This document shows, piece after piece, positions 1-7,627 of a stretch of 64,000 nt of DNA. The DNA comes from Paraburkholderia sp. BL10I2N1 (GTDB taxonomy: Bacteria; Pseudomonadota; Gammaproteobacteria; Burkholderiales; Burkholderiaceae). The notes under the pieces were generated by a model. It did no database searches. It was not told where the DNA came from and saw only the letters and a program-made list of their open reading frames with translations. Position 1 is the stretch's first letter, and each line of letters starts with the position of its first letter. The DNA is taken from positions 992,001 to 1,056,000 of the forward strand of contig NZ_SNWA01000002.1 of the NCBI RefSeq assembly GCF_004361815.1, given 5' to 3'. The position numbers and the translations under genes were made by a program.

Positions 1-214
1 ACCATCAACCAACCCGCCCAATCCATGGCAGGTCAGCTTTGCTATGGACTACTACCTTTCAAAACGTACCGATGTTTACCTGACTATGGCCTTCGTAAAG
101 AATTCCGCCCTGGACTTTGACACCCCGGCCAACAGCTTTGGCGACAACTACTTCCTGGCGCAAGGCAAAAACAATCAGTTCGGCACCGCCATCGGCATTC
201 GCCACCGGTTCTGA
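1..214 (+). CDS. Gram-negative porin, C-terminal part (5' end outside window)
   Basis: Reading codons from base 2 gives about 70 residues ending in ...GTAIGIRHRF and a TGA at 212-214. Alternating polar/hydrophobic strands (YYLSKRTDVYLTMAF) and a terminal Phe preceded by His-Arg are the classic last beta-strands and BAM-recognition signature of Burkholderiales trimeric porins of the OmpC family. The protein would be an outer-membrane diffusion channel. Only the C-terminus is visible, so size, loops and substrate preference cannot be judged. It is followed by a 337-bp gap carrying the operator of the next operon and is probably not part of it. Confidence 0.85.
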   Translation, partial: PSTNPPNPWQVSFAMDYYLSKRTDVYLTMAFVKNSALDFDTPANSFGDNYFLAQGKNNQFGTAIGIRHRF

Positions 215-551
215 TCCGTGAAGCCAACTCCACCCTGGCTGGTCTTCATCTGCGACCAGGAGTTGACGCTCCGGCCGCCCGCAATCCGGCTGCATCTTGA
301 TGCCGTCCTTTAACTGCAGTCCCGGATACAGGAGCCGCTGACAGACGAAGCAGGGAGCCTTGACATTGCCGATCAGAGTGGTACATTTTGTCAATCGACC
401 GTACGGTCGGTCGTGTGCTGGAGATGAGTGGCAATGATGCTGTTACGGTAGTCGCAAAGGGTGCCGGGCATCGCATTTTTCAGGTACTGGTCATGACCAG
501 AACAGAGTCCAGGCCTGTCGTTGTGAATCACTACTAGGAGATGGAATCATC
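215..551. other. Intergenic region upstream of the first catabolic operon
   Basis: I see no convincing gene here; open frames on the minus strand have no family resemblance. The region holds the TetR-type palindrome and promoter-like hexamer listed separately (388-409) and a Shine-Dalgarno-like AGGAG at 537-541 ahead of the ATG at 552. The leader between the operator and the first gene is about 140 nt. Confidence 0.6.
388..409 (+). promoter_or_regulatory. TetR-type operator next to a -35-like hexamer, operon 1
   Basis: CGACCGTACGGTCG at 396-409 is a perfect 14-bp palindrome. It starts 2 nt after TTGTCA (388-393), a 5/6 match to the sigma-70 -35 box. The same geometry (hexamer, 2 nt, CGACCG-NN-CGGTCG) recurs at 18958 and on the minus strand at 18822. 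A good -10 hexamer is not obvious. Inference: the TetR protein at 4207-4866 represses the 552-4866 operon here. Confidence 0.7.
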
Positions 552-1346
552 ATGGTGGAAAACGAAGTCATTCAGTATGAACGCGCCGACAACGGTATTG
601 CGACGATCTGGCTGAACCGCCCGCATAAGCGAAATTGCGTCAGCCCGCAATTGCTCAAGGAACTGGAGGCGGCGGTTGATCGAGCTTCGGAAGATGAAAA
701 GGCACTTGCCGTGGTCTTCCGTGGTCGCGCCAATACCTTCTGTTCGGGCGCCGACCTGGACCAGCTGGTCAGCCCTGTATTGCATGCGACCTCGAGTTCG
801 CTGCAACTGGCGATCGATTCGGCCCGCACCTACGACAAGATCTTCAATATGAAGAAGCCGACCATCGCCGCAGTCGAAGGCTATGCGGTCGCGGGCGGCT
901 TTGAACTGATGATTTCCTGCGATTTCGCCCTTGCGACATCCGAAGCGCAGATCGGCGATTTCCACATCCGCCGGGCCCTGTTCGGCGGCGCGGGGCCGAT
1001 CTATCGTTTGCCGCGCATGATCGGCATGCGCCGCTCCAAGGAGCTGATGCTGACCGGCAAGCTGCTGAGCGGCGATCAGTGTGCCGAATGGGGCCTCGTG
1101 AACGCTTCGGCAACGGCCGCCAAGTTCGATCAACTGATCCAGGATTTCTGCGCGCCGCTGATCGACAAGAGCCCGTTCTGCATGTGGATGACCAAGATGG
1201 CGGTCAACCGCGGCCTGGATGCCGACACCAACAGCCTGATCACCCTCGAAACGATGACCTGTAATGTCGTGCATCATTCCGAGGATGCCAAGGAAGGCGT
1301 CCGCGCCTTCCTCGACAAGCGCAAGCCTGTCTGGACGGGTCGATAA
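552..1346 (+). CDS. enoyl-CoA hydratase/isomerase family protein (crotonase fold)
   Basis: 264 residues, the normal crotonase length. The oxyanion-hole segments are FCSGADL (63-69) and GYAVAGGFEL (110-119). Of the two catalytic glutamates of classical enoyl-CoA hydratase, the first is present (E118 in GGFE), but the second, normally in QPE-I, is replaced by GDFHI with His138. The protein may therefore be an isomerase, hydrolase or lyase of the fold rather than a textbook hydratase. It acts on CoA thioesters in the cytosol. It is the first gene after the palindromic operator, with an AGGAG ribosome-binding site about 10 nt before the ATG, and it is followed 18 bp later by an EthD-like gene in the same operon. 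Confidence 0.85.
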   Translation: MVENEVIQYERADNGIATIWLNRPHKRNCVSPQLLKELEAAVDRASEDEKALAVVFRGRANTFCSGADLDQLVSPVLHATSSSLQLAIDSARTYDKIFNMKKPTIAAVEGYAVAGGFELMISCDFALATSEAQIGDFHIRRALFGGAGPIYRLPRMIGMRRSKELMLTGKLLSGDQCAEWGLVNASATAAKFDQLIQDFCAPLIDKSPFCMWMTKMAVNRGLDADTNSLITLETMTCNVVHHSEDAKEGVRAFLDKRKPVWTGR

Positions 1347-1364
1347 GAATCGGAGGAAACACAA

Positions 1365-1724
1365 ATGCCTGCAAGCTTGGTGATTCTGGCCTCCCGGCCG
1401 CCGGAGTGGACCCAGGAGCAATTTACAGCCTGGTGGCGTGGTGAACATGCCGCGTATGCCAGAAAACTACCGTGTTTGCAGGCGTATCGCCACGGGGTGG
1501 TCGCTTTTGACTACGACCACCCGGCGCAACCGGCGTGGGACGGCCATGCGGTCCTTACCTTCCCTACGCGCGCAGCGCTGGATGCTGCGCTGCGTTCCCC
1601 CGAATGGGACGCAGCCGTGAGCCACGTCGGCAAGATGAAAGGGAAGCGTATCGCCATGATCACCGACGAAATCGATCTGCTGCCGGGCACTCCGGCAAGT
1701 GAAGCACGTGGGGAGGAAACCTGA
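1365..1724 (+). CDS. EthD-like dimeric alpha/beta-barrel protein
   Basis: 119 residues. The start (PASLVILASRPP, then WTQEQFTAWWRGEHAAYARKLP) matches the EthD/REDY-type ferredoxin-like fold, in which a W..H pair follows the first beta strand. These small proteins accompany oxidative catabolic operons; EthD itself is needed for ETBE degradation but its chemistry is unknown. A GGAGG-type ribosome-binding site lies at 1351-1356. The gene ends 1 nt before the ATG of the next SDR gene, so the two are almost certainly cotranscribed and translationally coupled. The family call is moderately sure; the role in this pathway is unknown. Confidence 0.65.
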   Translation: MPASLVILASRPPEWTQEQFTAWWRGEHAAYARKLPCLQAYRHGVVAFDYDHPAQPAWDGHAVLTFPTRAALDAALRSPEWDAAVSHVGKMKGKRIAMITDEIDLLPGTPASEARGEET

Positions 1725-1725
1725 C

Positions 1726-2523
1726 ATGTCCTCCGCATTGACCCCGGGGTTTGCCACGGACATGTTCCGGCTCGACGGCAAGGTTGCCCTGATGACGGGC
1801 GGCCGTGGTGCACTCGCCGAAGCAATGGGAGCAACATTGGCCGATCTCGGATGCGATGTCGCCTTCGCTTCGCGCAACGAGCAGGAATGTGCTGAAATCG
1901 CAGCGGACATCTCGACCCGTTTTGGCAGGCGAGCCATAGGGCTGCGTTGCGATATCTCCCGCGAAGAGGAAGTCGAAGCGGTAGTTGGCCAGACCATCGA
2001 GCGACTGGGCGCGATCGATATCCTGATCAATAACGCCGGAGCCTCGTGGTGGGGTCTGCCCGAGGACATTCCGCTTTCGGGCTGGCGCAAGGTGATGGAT
2101 GTCAACGTGACCGGGACGTTCCTCGCCTGCCGGCATGTTGCCCGGCATATGATTTCCAGAGGCGGTGGCGCGATGATCAATATCGCCTCCGTGGGTGCAT
2201 TTCTCTCGTACACACCCGACGCCGGCCAGGTCGTACCCTACACCACCAGCAAAGCGGCCGTTGTTCACCTGACCCGTGATCTTGCAGCTCAATGGGCCGC
2301 GCACGGAATTCGGGTTAACGCAATTGCGCCGGGGTCGGTCGAGACTGGCATGACGGAAACGCTGACCGAGGCGATTCAGACGAAGCTTCTCGATGGCATT
2401 CTCATGCATCGGTTTGGCAAGCCGGCCGAGGTGGCCGGTACGCTGGCCCTGCTGGCTTCGGCCGCAGGCAGCTTCATCACGGGACAAACCTTCATTGTTG
2501 ACGGGGGGCAATCAATTGCCTAA
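1726..2523 (+). CDS. SDR family NAD(P)-dependent oxidoreductase
   Basis: 265 residues from ATG 1726; GGGAGGAAAC at 1711-1720 is the ribosome-binding site, and an in-frame ATG at 1699 lies inside the previous gene and is less likely. The Rossmann motif is TGGRGALAEAMG (24-35), slightly degenerate from TGxxxGxG, with NNAG at 102-105. The catalytic candidates are Ser155, Tyr172 and Lys176 (YTTSK). The Ser-Tyr spacing is a few residues longer than usual. The C-terminal ITGQTFIVDGG is typical of classical SDRs. It probably oxidises a hydroxyl or reduces a keto group on a CoA thioester. Its last codons overlap the proposed start of the ligase gene. Confidence 0.9.
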   Translation: MSSALTPGFATDMFRLDGKVALMTGGRGALAEAMGATLADLGCDVAFASRNEQECAEIAADISTRFGRRAIGLRCDISREEEVEAVVGQTIERLGAIDILINNAGASWWGLPEDIPLSGWRKVMDVNVTGTFLACRHVARHMISRGGGAMINIASVGAFLSYTPDAGQVVPYTTSKAAVVHLTRDLAAQWAAHGIRVNAIAPGSVETGMTETLTEAIQTKLLDGILMHRFGKPAEVAGTLALLASAAGSFITGQTFIVDGGQSIA

Positions 2524-4054
2524 CAAAGAGGTGACCACCTACGCGGCGGACGGCCTGACCTGGACCGACGCCTCACTGTGGCAACAGTTCGATGCCGGTT
2601 ACGAGGCCTCGCCCGACACGCTCGCCCTGGTTGAAGCCGACGGGCGTTGCTGGAGCCGTGCGGAACTCCACCATACGGCGACAGCAATCACGCAAGCGCT
2701 GCAAAAGAGCGGAATTCGCGCCCATGACCGCATCATGCTGGAGGGCAACAAGACCGCGCCGACGATAGCCGCCGCCCTCGCCATATCATGCGTCGGCGCA
2801 GTCGTCTGCCCTTATACGCCCGACCTTGGCAAAGCGGAACGACAGGTCCTGGAGGAGCGTCTTGGTCACATCGCGCTCATCAGCGTATCGGAAGCCGAAG
2901 CGCAGCCGATTCCCGGTGCACATGGCCTGCGCCTGTCGTTGCGCCGACGGCACGAGCCACGGCCGTTGGACGAGGCCGATACCGCCGCCGCACTGATCGG
3001 CTTTACTTCAGGAACCACCGGCGTGCCGAAGGGCGTGATGCACTCCAGCGCGGCGATGAACTACACCGTCCGGGCCTGCGAGCGCGTCGCCAGCCTCGAA
3101 GCGAACGATTCGATCATCGGCGTGGTGCCGCTGGGCAGCGCCCCGGGTTTTACGTTTACCGTGCATTTCAGCCAGGCCCTGGGGCACCCGCTCGTCATCG
3201 TCGATCCGTGGGACGCCCTGCGCGCCCTGCAAATGATGGAACAGTATTCGTGCCGATGGGGGATCTGCGTTCCGACTCACCTCGTTGCCATGGTCGAATG
3301 CGCCAAGAGCGGCCAGTGGACATCACGCAGCCCCCTCAGGGCGCTCGCTGTTGGCGGCAGCTCGATGACGCCGGATCTGCTCGCGGACGCGGAGCAGCTG
3401 CTCGGCATCCGCGCGTTGCGCATGTTCGGCATGTCAGAGTGCATGGGGCACGCAAGCACCCTCCCGAGCGACTCTCTCGAACGACGCCAGCATTCGGACG
3501 GCACACCGTTTCCCGGCACCCGGGACGAGGCTTTCGACCCCGACCTGAAAATGTTGCCACGTGGCGCTCGCGGTCAGGCGGGCGTCAAGGGTCCCTCGCT
3601 GTTTCTGAAATATTGCGAGGGTCTGGGAGGCCAGGAATATCGTCTGACGGAAGAGGGTTACTTTCTGACCGGCGATGAAATCATCTGTGGCTCCGATAAC
3701 TATCTCAAGGTTGTCGGCAGGCTGAAGGATCAGATCATTCGCGGCGGTTACAACATCGATCCGGCTGAAGTCGAGGCTGCTCTACAGCGCCATCCGGCGA
3801 TCGAGACCGCCATCGTGGTTTCGGTCCCTCATGCACGGCTGGGTGAACAGGCATGCGCCATCTGCCGGATCCGCAAGGGCTATCCGCCTCTGCAACTGTC
3901 CGGCCTTACCGATCATCTTGCCGTGATCGGGCTTTCGAAAAAGAAATGGCCGGAGCACCTTGTCATCGTCGAAGAGATGATCTACACGGCAACAGGCAAA
4001 TTGAACAAGAAACTGATGCAAAAGGCCGCGATCTCCAGTCTCGGCCTGGGATGA
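2516..4054 (+). CDS. AMP-forming acyl-CoA synthetase (acid:CoA ligase)
   Basis: ANL-superfamily ligase that would activate the pathway acid as its CoA thioester. Motif FTSGTTGVPKG lies near residues 162-172, YFLTGDE near 381, the hinge GRLKDQIIRGGYNIDPAEVE near 400-419, and the catalytic lysine region TATGKLNKK near 490. The open frame extends to 2393 inside the SDR gene, but that extension is shadow sequence. I chose TTG 2516 because GGGGGG lies 7-8 nt upstream and it overlaps the SDR stop by 8 nt; GTG 2531 is the alternative. The product is about 512 residues, normal for medium-size or cyclic acid ligases. It is the only ligase in the island and thus the likely entry step. Confidence 0.88.
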   Translation: MPNKEVTTYAADGLTWTDASLWQQFDAGYEASPDTLALVEADGRCWSRAELHHTATAITQALQKSGIRAHDRIMLEGNKTAPTIAAALAISCVGAVVCPYTPDLGKAERQVLEERLGHIALISVSEAEAQPIPGAHGLRLSLRRRHEPRPLDEADTAAALIGFTSGTTGVPKGVMHSSAAMNYTVRACERVASLEANDSIIGVVPLGSAPGFTFTVHFSQALGHPLVIVDPWDALRALQMMEQYSCRWGICVPTHLVAMVECAKSGQWTSRSPLRALAVGGSSMTPDLLADAEQLLGIRALRMFGMSECMGHASTLPSDSLERRQHSDGTPFPGTRDEAFDPDLKMLPRGARGQAGVKGPSLFLKYCEGLGGQEYRLTEEGYFLTGDEIICGSDNYLKVVGRLKDQIIRGGYNIDPAEVEAALQRHPAIETAIVVSVPHARLGEQACAICRIRKGYPPLQLSGLTDHLAVIGLSKKKWPEHLVIVEEMIYTATGKLNKKLMQKAAISSLGLG

Positions 4055-4097
4055 GTTTCCGGGACAACTGGCCGCTTGTCCGATTCCCTCGCCAAAC

Positions 4098-4111
4098 CCG
4101 ACACCTGTCGG
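4098..4111. promoter_or_regulatory. Dyad upstream of the TetR gene
   Basis: CCGACA-CC-TGTCGG has perfect 6-bp arms and lies in the 152-bp gap before the TetR gene. It shares the CCGAC/GTCGG half-sites of the island operators but with a wider centre, so it may be an autoregulatory site or just a hairpin in the operon mRNA. Weak evidence. Confidence 0.3.
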
Positions 4112-4206
4112 AGTCTGGCGAATCATTCTATCGACAGCCCGGGTTCCAGCATGCTCAACGCGGCATGGCTTCCGGCGAAGTTGGTACGCATAGGAGAGGC
4201 CAATCG

Positions 4207-4866
4207 ATGGCAAACGGAAAAAAAGCAAAGGTGCGCGTGCCCACGGCCGCCCACGATGAAAAGCGTCTGGAAATCATCATGCATTGCGCCAACCTGTTCG
4301 AAAAAGTTGGCTACTATGGGATGACGATGCAGATGCTGGCCGATGAAGCCGCACTTGGCAAGCCGACCCTTTATCATTATTTTTCCAGCAAAGAGGACAT
4401 CCTTTTCGAAATGCATCAGTTGCATATCGATGCGATGATCGCCGCCCTGGACGCGGTACCCGAAAAGTGTTCGGATCCCGGCGAAGTATTGACTCGCGCT
4501 TGCGCCGCCACGCTGCGTGAAATTGCCGAGCATCCCGGCTATGTGCGCGCTTTCATGGAACATTACGGAGATCTCGAAGGCGATCATCGGGAACAAATGC
4601 GAAACCGCCGGCAGCACTATTTTGATCGAATCTGTGGGGTGGTAAAGAGCGGCATCTCGAGCGGGAAATTCCGTGTATCGGATCCGACGATCGCGACATT
4701 GGCGTTCCTTGGGATGTGCAACTGGTCGTACAAGTGGTACGCACCCAAGGCTGACGAAATACCGCCCGAGCGAATGGCGAAGTTGCTATGCCAGGTCTTT
4801 CTGGAAGGACTCAACTCGCCGACAAGCACCAAAAAAGCACGTCGACCTGACAGCCAGTCCCGCTGA
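4207..4866 (+). CDS. TetR family transcriptional regulator
   Basis: 219 residues from ATG 4207, with AGGAGAGG at 4192-4199; the frame stays open upstream to 3853, but that part overlaps the ligase gene. The N-terminal helix-turn-helix is textbook (MQMLADEAALGKPTLYHYFSSKEDILFEM, about residues 41-69). The C-terminal all-helical half would bind the inducer, probably an acyl-CoA of this pathway. It is the only TetR protein in the island. Four TetR-like palindromes (396, 18801, 18966, 33151) flank the island's transcription units, so it is the likely local repressor. It lies at the end of the first operon, so it may be autoregulated through the 396 site. Confidence 0.9.
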   Translation: MANGKKAKVRVPTAAHDEKRLEIIMHCANLFEKVGYYGMTMQMLADEAALGKPTLYHYFSSKEDILFEMHQLHIDAMIAALDAVPEKCSDPGEVLTRACAATLREIAEHPGYVRAFMEHYGDLEGDHREQMRNRRQHYFDRICGVVKSGISSGKFRVSDPTIATLAFLGMCNWSYKWYAPKADEIPPERMAKLLCQVFLEGLNSPTSTKKARRPDSQSR

Positions 4867-5070
4867 CGTCGACAGGTTGCAGGTTGCGGGCGAGCTGCCT
4901 GTCGCGACCGTGCGCCGTTGCGAGTCGCACGACACCGGCCGCCTCGAAGAGCGGGGCAAGCTGTCCTGCCCTGCGCTTCGTTCATGTTCGCGAGATGTTG
5001 AACGGCGCCGCAAATGCCCACGCCTCCGGGACATGCATATGCGGCGCCCTCCCAGGCATGATCCGACGAA

Positions 5071-5775
5071 TCAGGCCGCATCCATTGCAGTGGCGCCGGA
5101 CACCCATGCCGACAACCCGCTCGTCAGGACGGCACATACAATGGCTTCCGCAACTTCCGTGTCTGTCGCGCCGGCAGTTTTCGCTCCCTTGATATGGACC
5201 GACGCCAGCGGACTGTAATCCGCGGCAAGAACGACGACGAGCATCAACTCCGAATACCTGGGGCCCAGCGCCGTGCCATTGATCGTTCCCTCCCGCATCA
5301 AGTAATAGGCATCTCCGCCGAGCGGCAGCAACTCGAGCAACTTGCCTAATGATGGCGGCATCGTCCCGAAATAGCGGAGGAAGTTTTGCGCGGCTTCGTC
5401 CTTCTTCACCTCGATTTCCGGCATCGGCACATCGACTTCGGATTGACCGGGGTACTCGGACTCCAGCGCGGAAATGAACGACAGGGCCGCTCCTTCGCCT
5501 CGCACGCTGCTCAATATCATCGCCGCTGCGGAGGCCTCGTCGTAAGTGAGCCCCAGTCGACGAGCGCGCTCGAGTTCGCGCTTCGCCATTTCACGATAGC
5601 CCTTGGTCGTCGCAGCAACCGCGACGTAAAGGGCCTTGATTCTGGCCGGAATCGCACCGTCGCGATCGACGATGGCGCGAAATCGCGAATACCCGCCCAA
5701 GGTGTAGGGCGCAATCTTTCGCAACAGATTCGATTGCAGCAATAAACTCGTGGTGTCCACCGCATCCTGTTCCAA
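5071..5775 (-). CDS. carboxymuconolactone decarboxylase (CMD/AhpD-like) family protein
   Basis: 234 residues, all-helical, with two CMD-like repeats (IKALYVAVAATTKGYREMAKRELERARRLGLTYDEASAA near 50-88 and the YSELMLVVVLAADYSPLASVHIKGAKTAGAT segment near 175-205). The AhpD redox CxxC pair is absent; only one Cys is seen near the C-terminus (EAIVCAV). It is clearly paralogous to the protein at 19110-19793, sharing the RKIAPYT/REIAPYT start, GEGAA, FGTMPPSLGKLLEL/FGTVPGPLVKLLEL and YYLMR.GTI. It is the last gene of the long minus-strand operon, 23 bp after an SDR gene. Role unknown: isomerase, decarboxylase or peroxidatic partner are all possible. Confidence 0.75.
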   Translation of the reverse strand: MEQDAVDTTSLLLQSNLLRKIAPYTLGGYSRFRAIVDRDGAIPARIKALYVAVAATTKGYREMAKRELERARRLGLTYDEASAAAMILSSVRGEGAALSFISALESEYPGQSEVDVPMPEIEVKKDEAAQNFLRYFGTMPPSLGKLLELLPLGGDAYYLMREGTINGTALGPRYSELMLVVVLAADYSPLASVHIKGAKTAGATDTEVAEAIVCAVLTSGLSAWVSGATAMDAA

Positions 5776-5798
5776 AACTGCCTCCTATATGGTTTTCT

Positions 5799-6557
5799 CT
5801 ATTGGGCGGTAATCCCGCCATCGATGACGACTTCTGATCCGGTCATGTAGCTCGCTTCATCGCTCGCCAGAAAGACGATCGCATCAGCAACCTCCGTTGG
5901 TTTGGCGAAGCGACCAAGCGGAGTGTGCTCGAGAAACTCTCTTGCGATTTCGGGATTCGCATACGCCGGCGCCGTCAAGGGCGTCTCGACATGTCCTGGG
6001 TGCACCGAGTTCACGCGAATGCCGTTACCAGCCTGCGCGCACTCGAGTGCTGTGGCTTTCGTGAAAAGCCGGACCCCAGCCTTGGCTGCACAATACGCCG
6101 ACGCATTCGGACCGGCCACCAGCCCACGAATCGAGGACATGTTCACGATCGCGCCATGCCCCGACCTGGCTAGCAACGGCATCGCATACCTGGTCCCGAG
6201 GAACACACTGTCCAGGTTGACCGCAATGGTCGATCTCCAGTCTTCGAGGGTAGTTTTCTCGATGGATTGAAACTTCCCGAAGCCCGCGTTATTAACCAGA
6301 ATATCGAGCCGGCCAAAGGTTGAATCGATCTCCGCGATGGCGTCGACCCACTCGCTTTCCAACGTTACGTCAAAGCGAATTGCACGATGGCCAGTGCCAA
6401 TTTCACCGAGACTGGCCAGTGCCTGTCCGAGCAACGCTTCGTTGCGATCCCCAAGGATCACGGTAGCACCTTGCTCAGCGAAGCGCCTTGCTGTCGCCAG
6501 GCCAATTCCAGAAGCGGCGCCAGTGATCAAGGCAATCTTGTTCAATAAGCGATTCAT
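5799..6557 (-). CDS. SDR family oxidoreductase
   Basis: 252 residues, a classical short-chain dehydrogenase. The cofactor motif is TGAASGIG (12-19), NNAG is at 89-92, and the catalytic residues are Ser142, Tyr155 and Lys159 (YCAAK). An acidic residue after beta-2 (GDRNE) favours NAD(H). The C-terminus SYMTGSEVVIDGG is typical of FabG-like 3-hydroxyacyl dehydrogenases. Its start overlaps the end of the next gene upstream (6554) by 4 nt, a sign of translational coupling. It probably oxidises a secondary hydroxyl in the pathway. Confidence 0.9.
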   Translation of the reverse strand: MNRLLNKIALITGAASGIGLATARRFAEQGATVILGDRNEALLGQALASLGEIGTGHRAIRFDVTLESEWVDAIAEIDSTFGRLDILVNNAGFGKFQSIEKTTLEDWRSTIAVNLDSVFLGTRYAMPLLARSGHGAIVNMSSIRGLVAGPNASAYCAAKAGVRLFTKATALECAQAGNGIRVNSVHPGHVETPLTAPAYANPEIAREFLEHTPLGRFAKPTEVADAIVFLASDEASYMTGSEVVIDGGITAQ

Positions 6558-7450
6558 GGCGTTCTGCTACCTCCATCCTTGATATCACGTTTCGTCAATT
6601 CCAGCAGACCCGCAAAGCTGGGGTTGGCTCTGTCGAGTATGGACCGCATCCTGCCCTCGATCGCCTCGTCGAAACTGCTGGTCGTCAGAACGTAAAGCCG
6701 GTTCTCGCGGATCGCGTCGACGACCTGGTCCGCCACCTCTTCAGGCGATATGGCTCCCGCGTAAAGGTCGTCAGCAATCGCTTGCAGTTCCGCCGTTTCC
6801 TCGGCCGCTCCGCCCTCAGGCCGCAACTCGCGCGGGCGGTTACGCTCGGACTCGTAGATGCGGGTGTTGACGAGGCCCGGGCACAAAAGCGTCACGCCAA
6901 TGGGCGCCGCCCTTTCACGCAGGGACGCATAGAGCGCTTCCGTGATTCGTACGGCGGCATGCTTGGCCGCGCTGTAAACAACGGAGCCAGACCCGCTGAC
7001 CAGACCGGCCACGGACGCCGTCGTCACGATGTGGCCTTCGCTGCCTTGCGCCAACATCCGCGGAACAAAATTGCGCAGGCCATGCACGACTCCCATCAAA
7101 TTCACGTCAAACGACCACTTCCAGTCTTCGAGAGGGTATTCCCAAACCGGCCGATAGCGGCCCGACGGCACCACTCCCGCATTGTTGCAGAGCACGTCGA
7201 CCGTGCCGTAAGTGCCGAAAGCGGTGTTGGCCAGGGCTTCCACCTCTTCATGTCTGGTAACGTCAGTGCGCACCGGGAGCGCGTGGCAACCCGCGCGCTC
7301 AATCGCATCGCAGACGCGGCTGGCGGCGCCGCCATCGACATCGGCCACGACCACCTTCATACCCTCGCGCGCAAAGCGCCACGCCATCGCCTCTCCGATA
7401 CCGCTTCCCCCGCCGGTTACCACTGCAACACGACCATTGAAACTTTGCAT
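6554..7450 (-). CDS. SDR family oxidoreductase, long form
   Basis: 298 residues from the ATG at 7450, chosen because GGAGAATCAA directly precedes it; the open frame continues to 7606 without a ribosome-binding site. It has TGGGSGIGEAMA (12-23), NNAG (89-92), Ser146, Tyr159 and Lys163. The C-terminal extension (about 230-298) is longer than in FabG-type enzymes. It closely resembles the SDR at 30642-31517 in the transporter operon, including PVWEYPLEDWKW versus PVWEFTLEDWKW and a shared tail with SILDR and SFAGLLEL-type sequence. The two look like duplicated genes serving the same pathway. Confidence 0.88.
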   Translation of the reverse strand: MQSFNGRVAVVTGGGSGIGEAMAWRFAREGMKVVVADVDGGAASRVCDAIERAGCHALPVRTDVTRHEEVEALANTAFGTYGTVDVLCNNAGVVPSGRYRPVWEYPLEDWKWSFDVNLMGVVHGLRNFVPRMLAQGSEGHIVTTASVAGLVSGSGSVVYSAAKHAAVRITEALYASLRERAAPIGVTLLCPGLVNTRIYESERNRPRELRPEGGAAEETAELQAIADDLYAGAISPEEVADQVVDAIRENRLYVLTTSSFDEAIEGRMRSILDRANPSFAGLLELTKRDIKDGGSRTP

Positions 7451-7627
7451 TTGATTCTCCTGGCAACTCGTCGCGCCCAGGTACACCGCATACCTGTGAC
7501 GATTCTGATGCATCGGGCCTGCCACATTCGCCTCATGTGACACGCCCTCGCTCGCACAGCACCCGGCGGCCGACCGTCCCCGGACTCCCGGCCGCGATCT
7601 TTTCACTGCACCATTGTGGGTGCCCCG

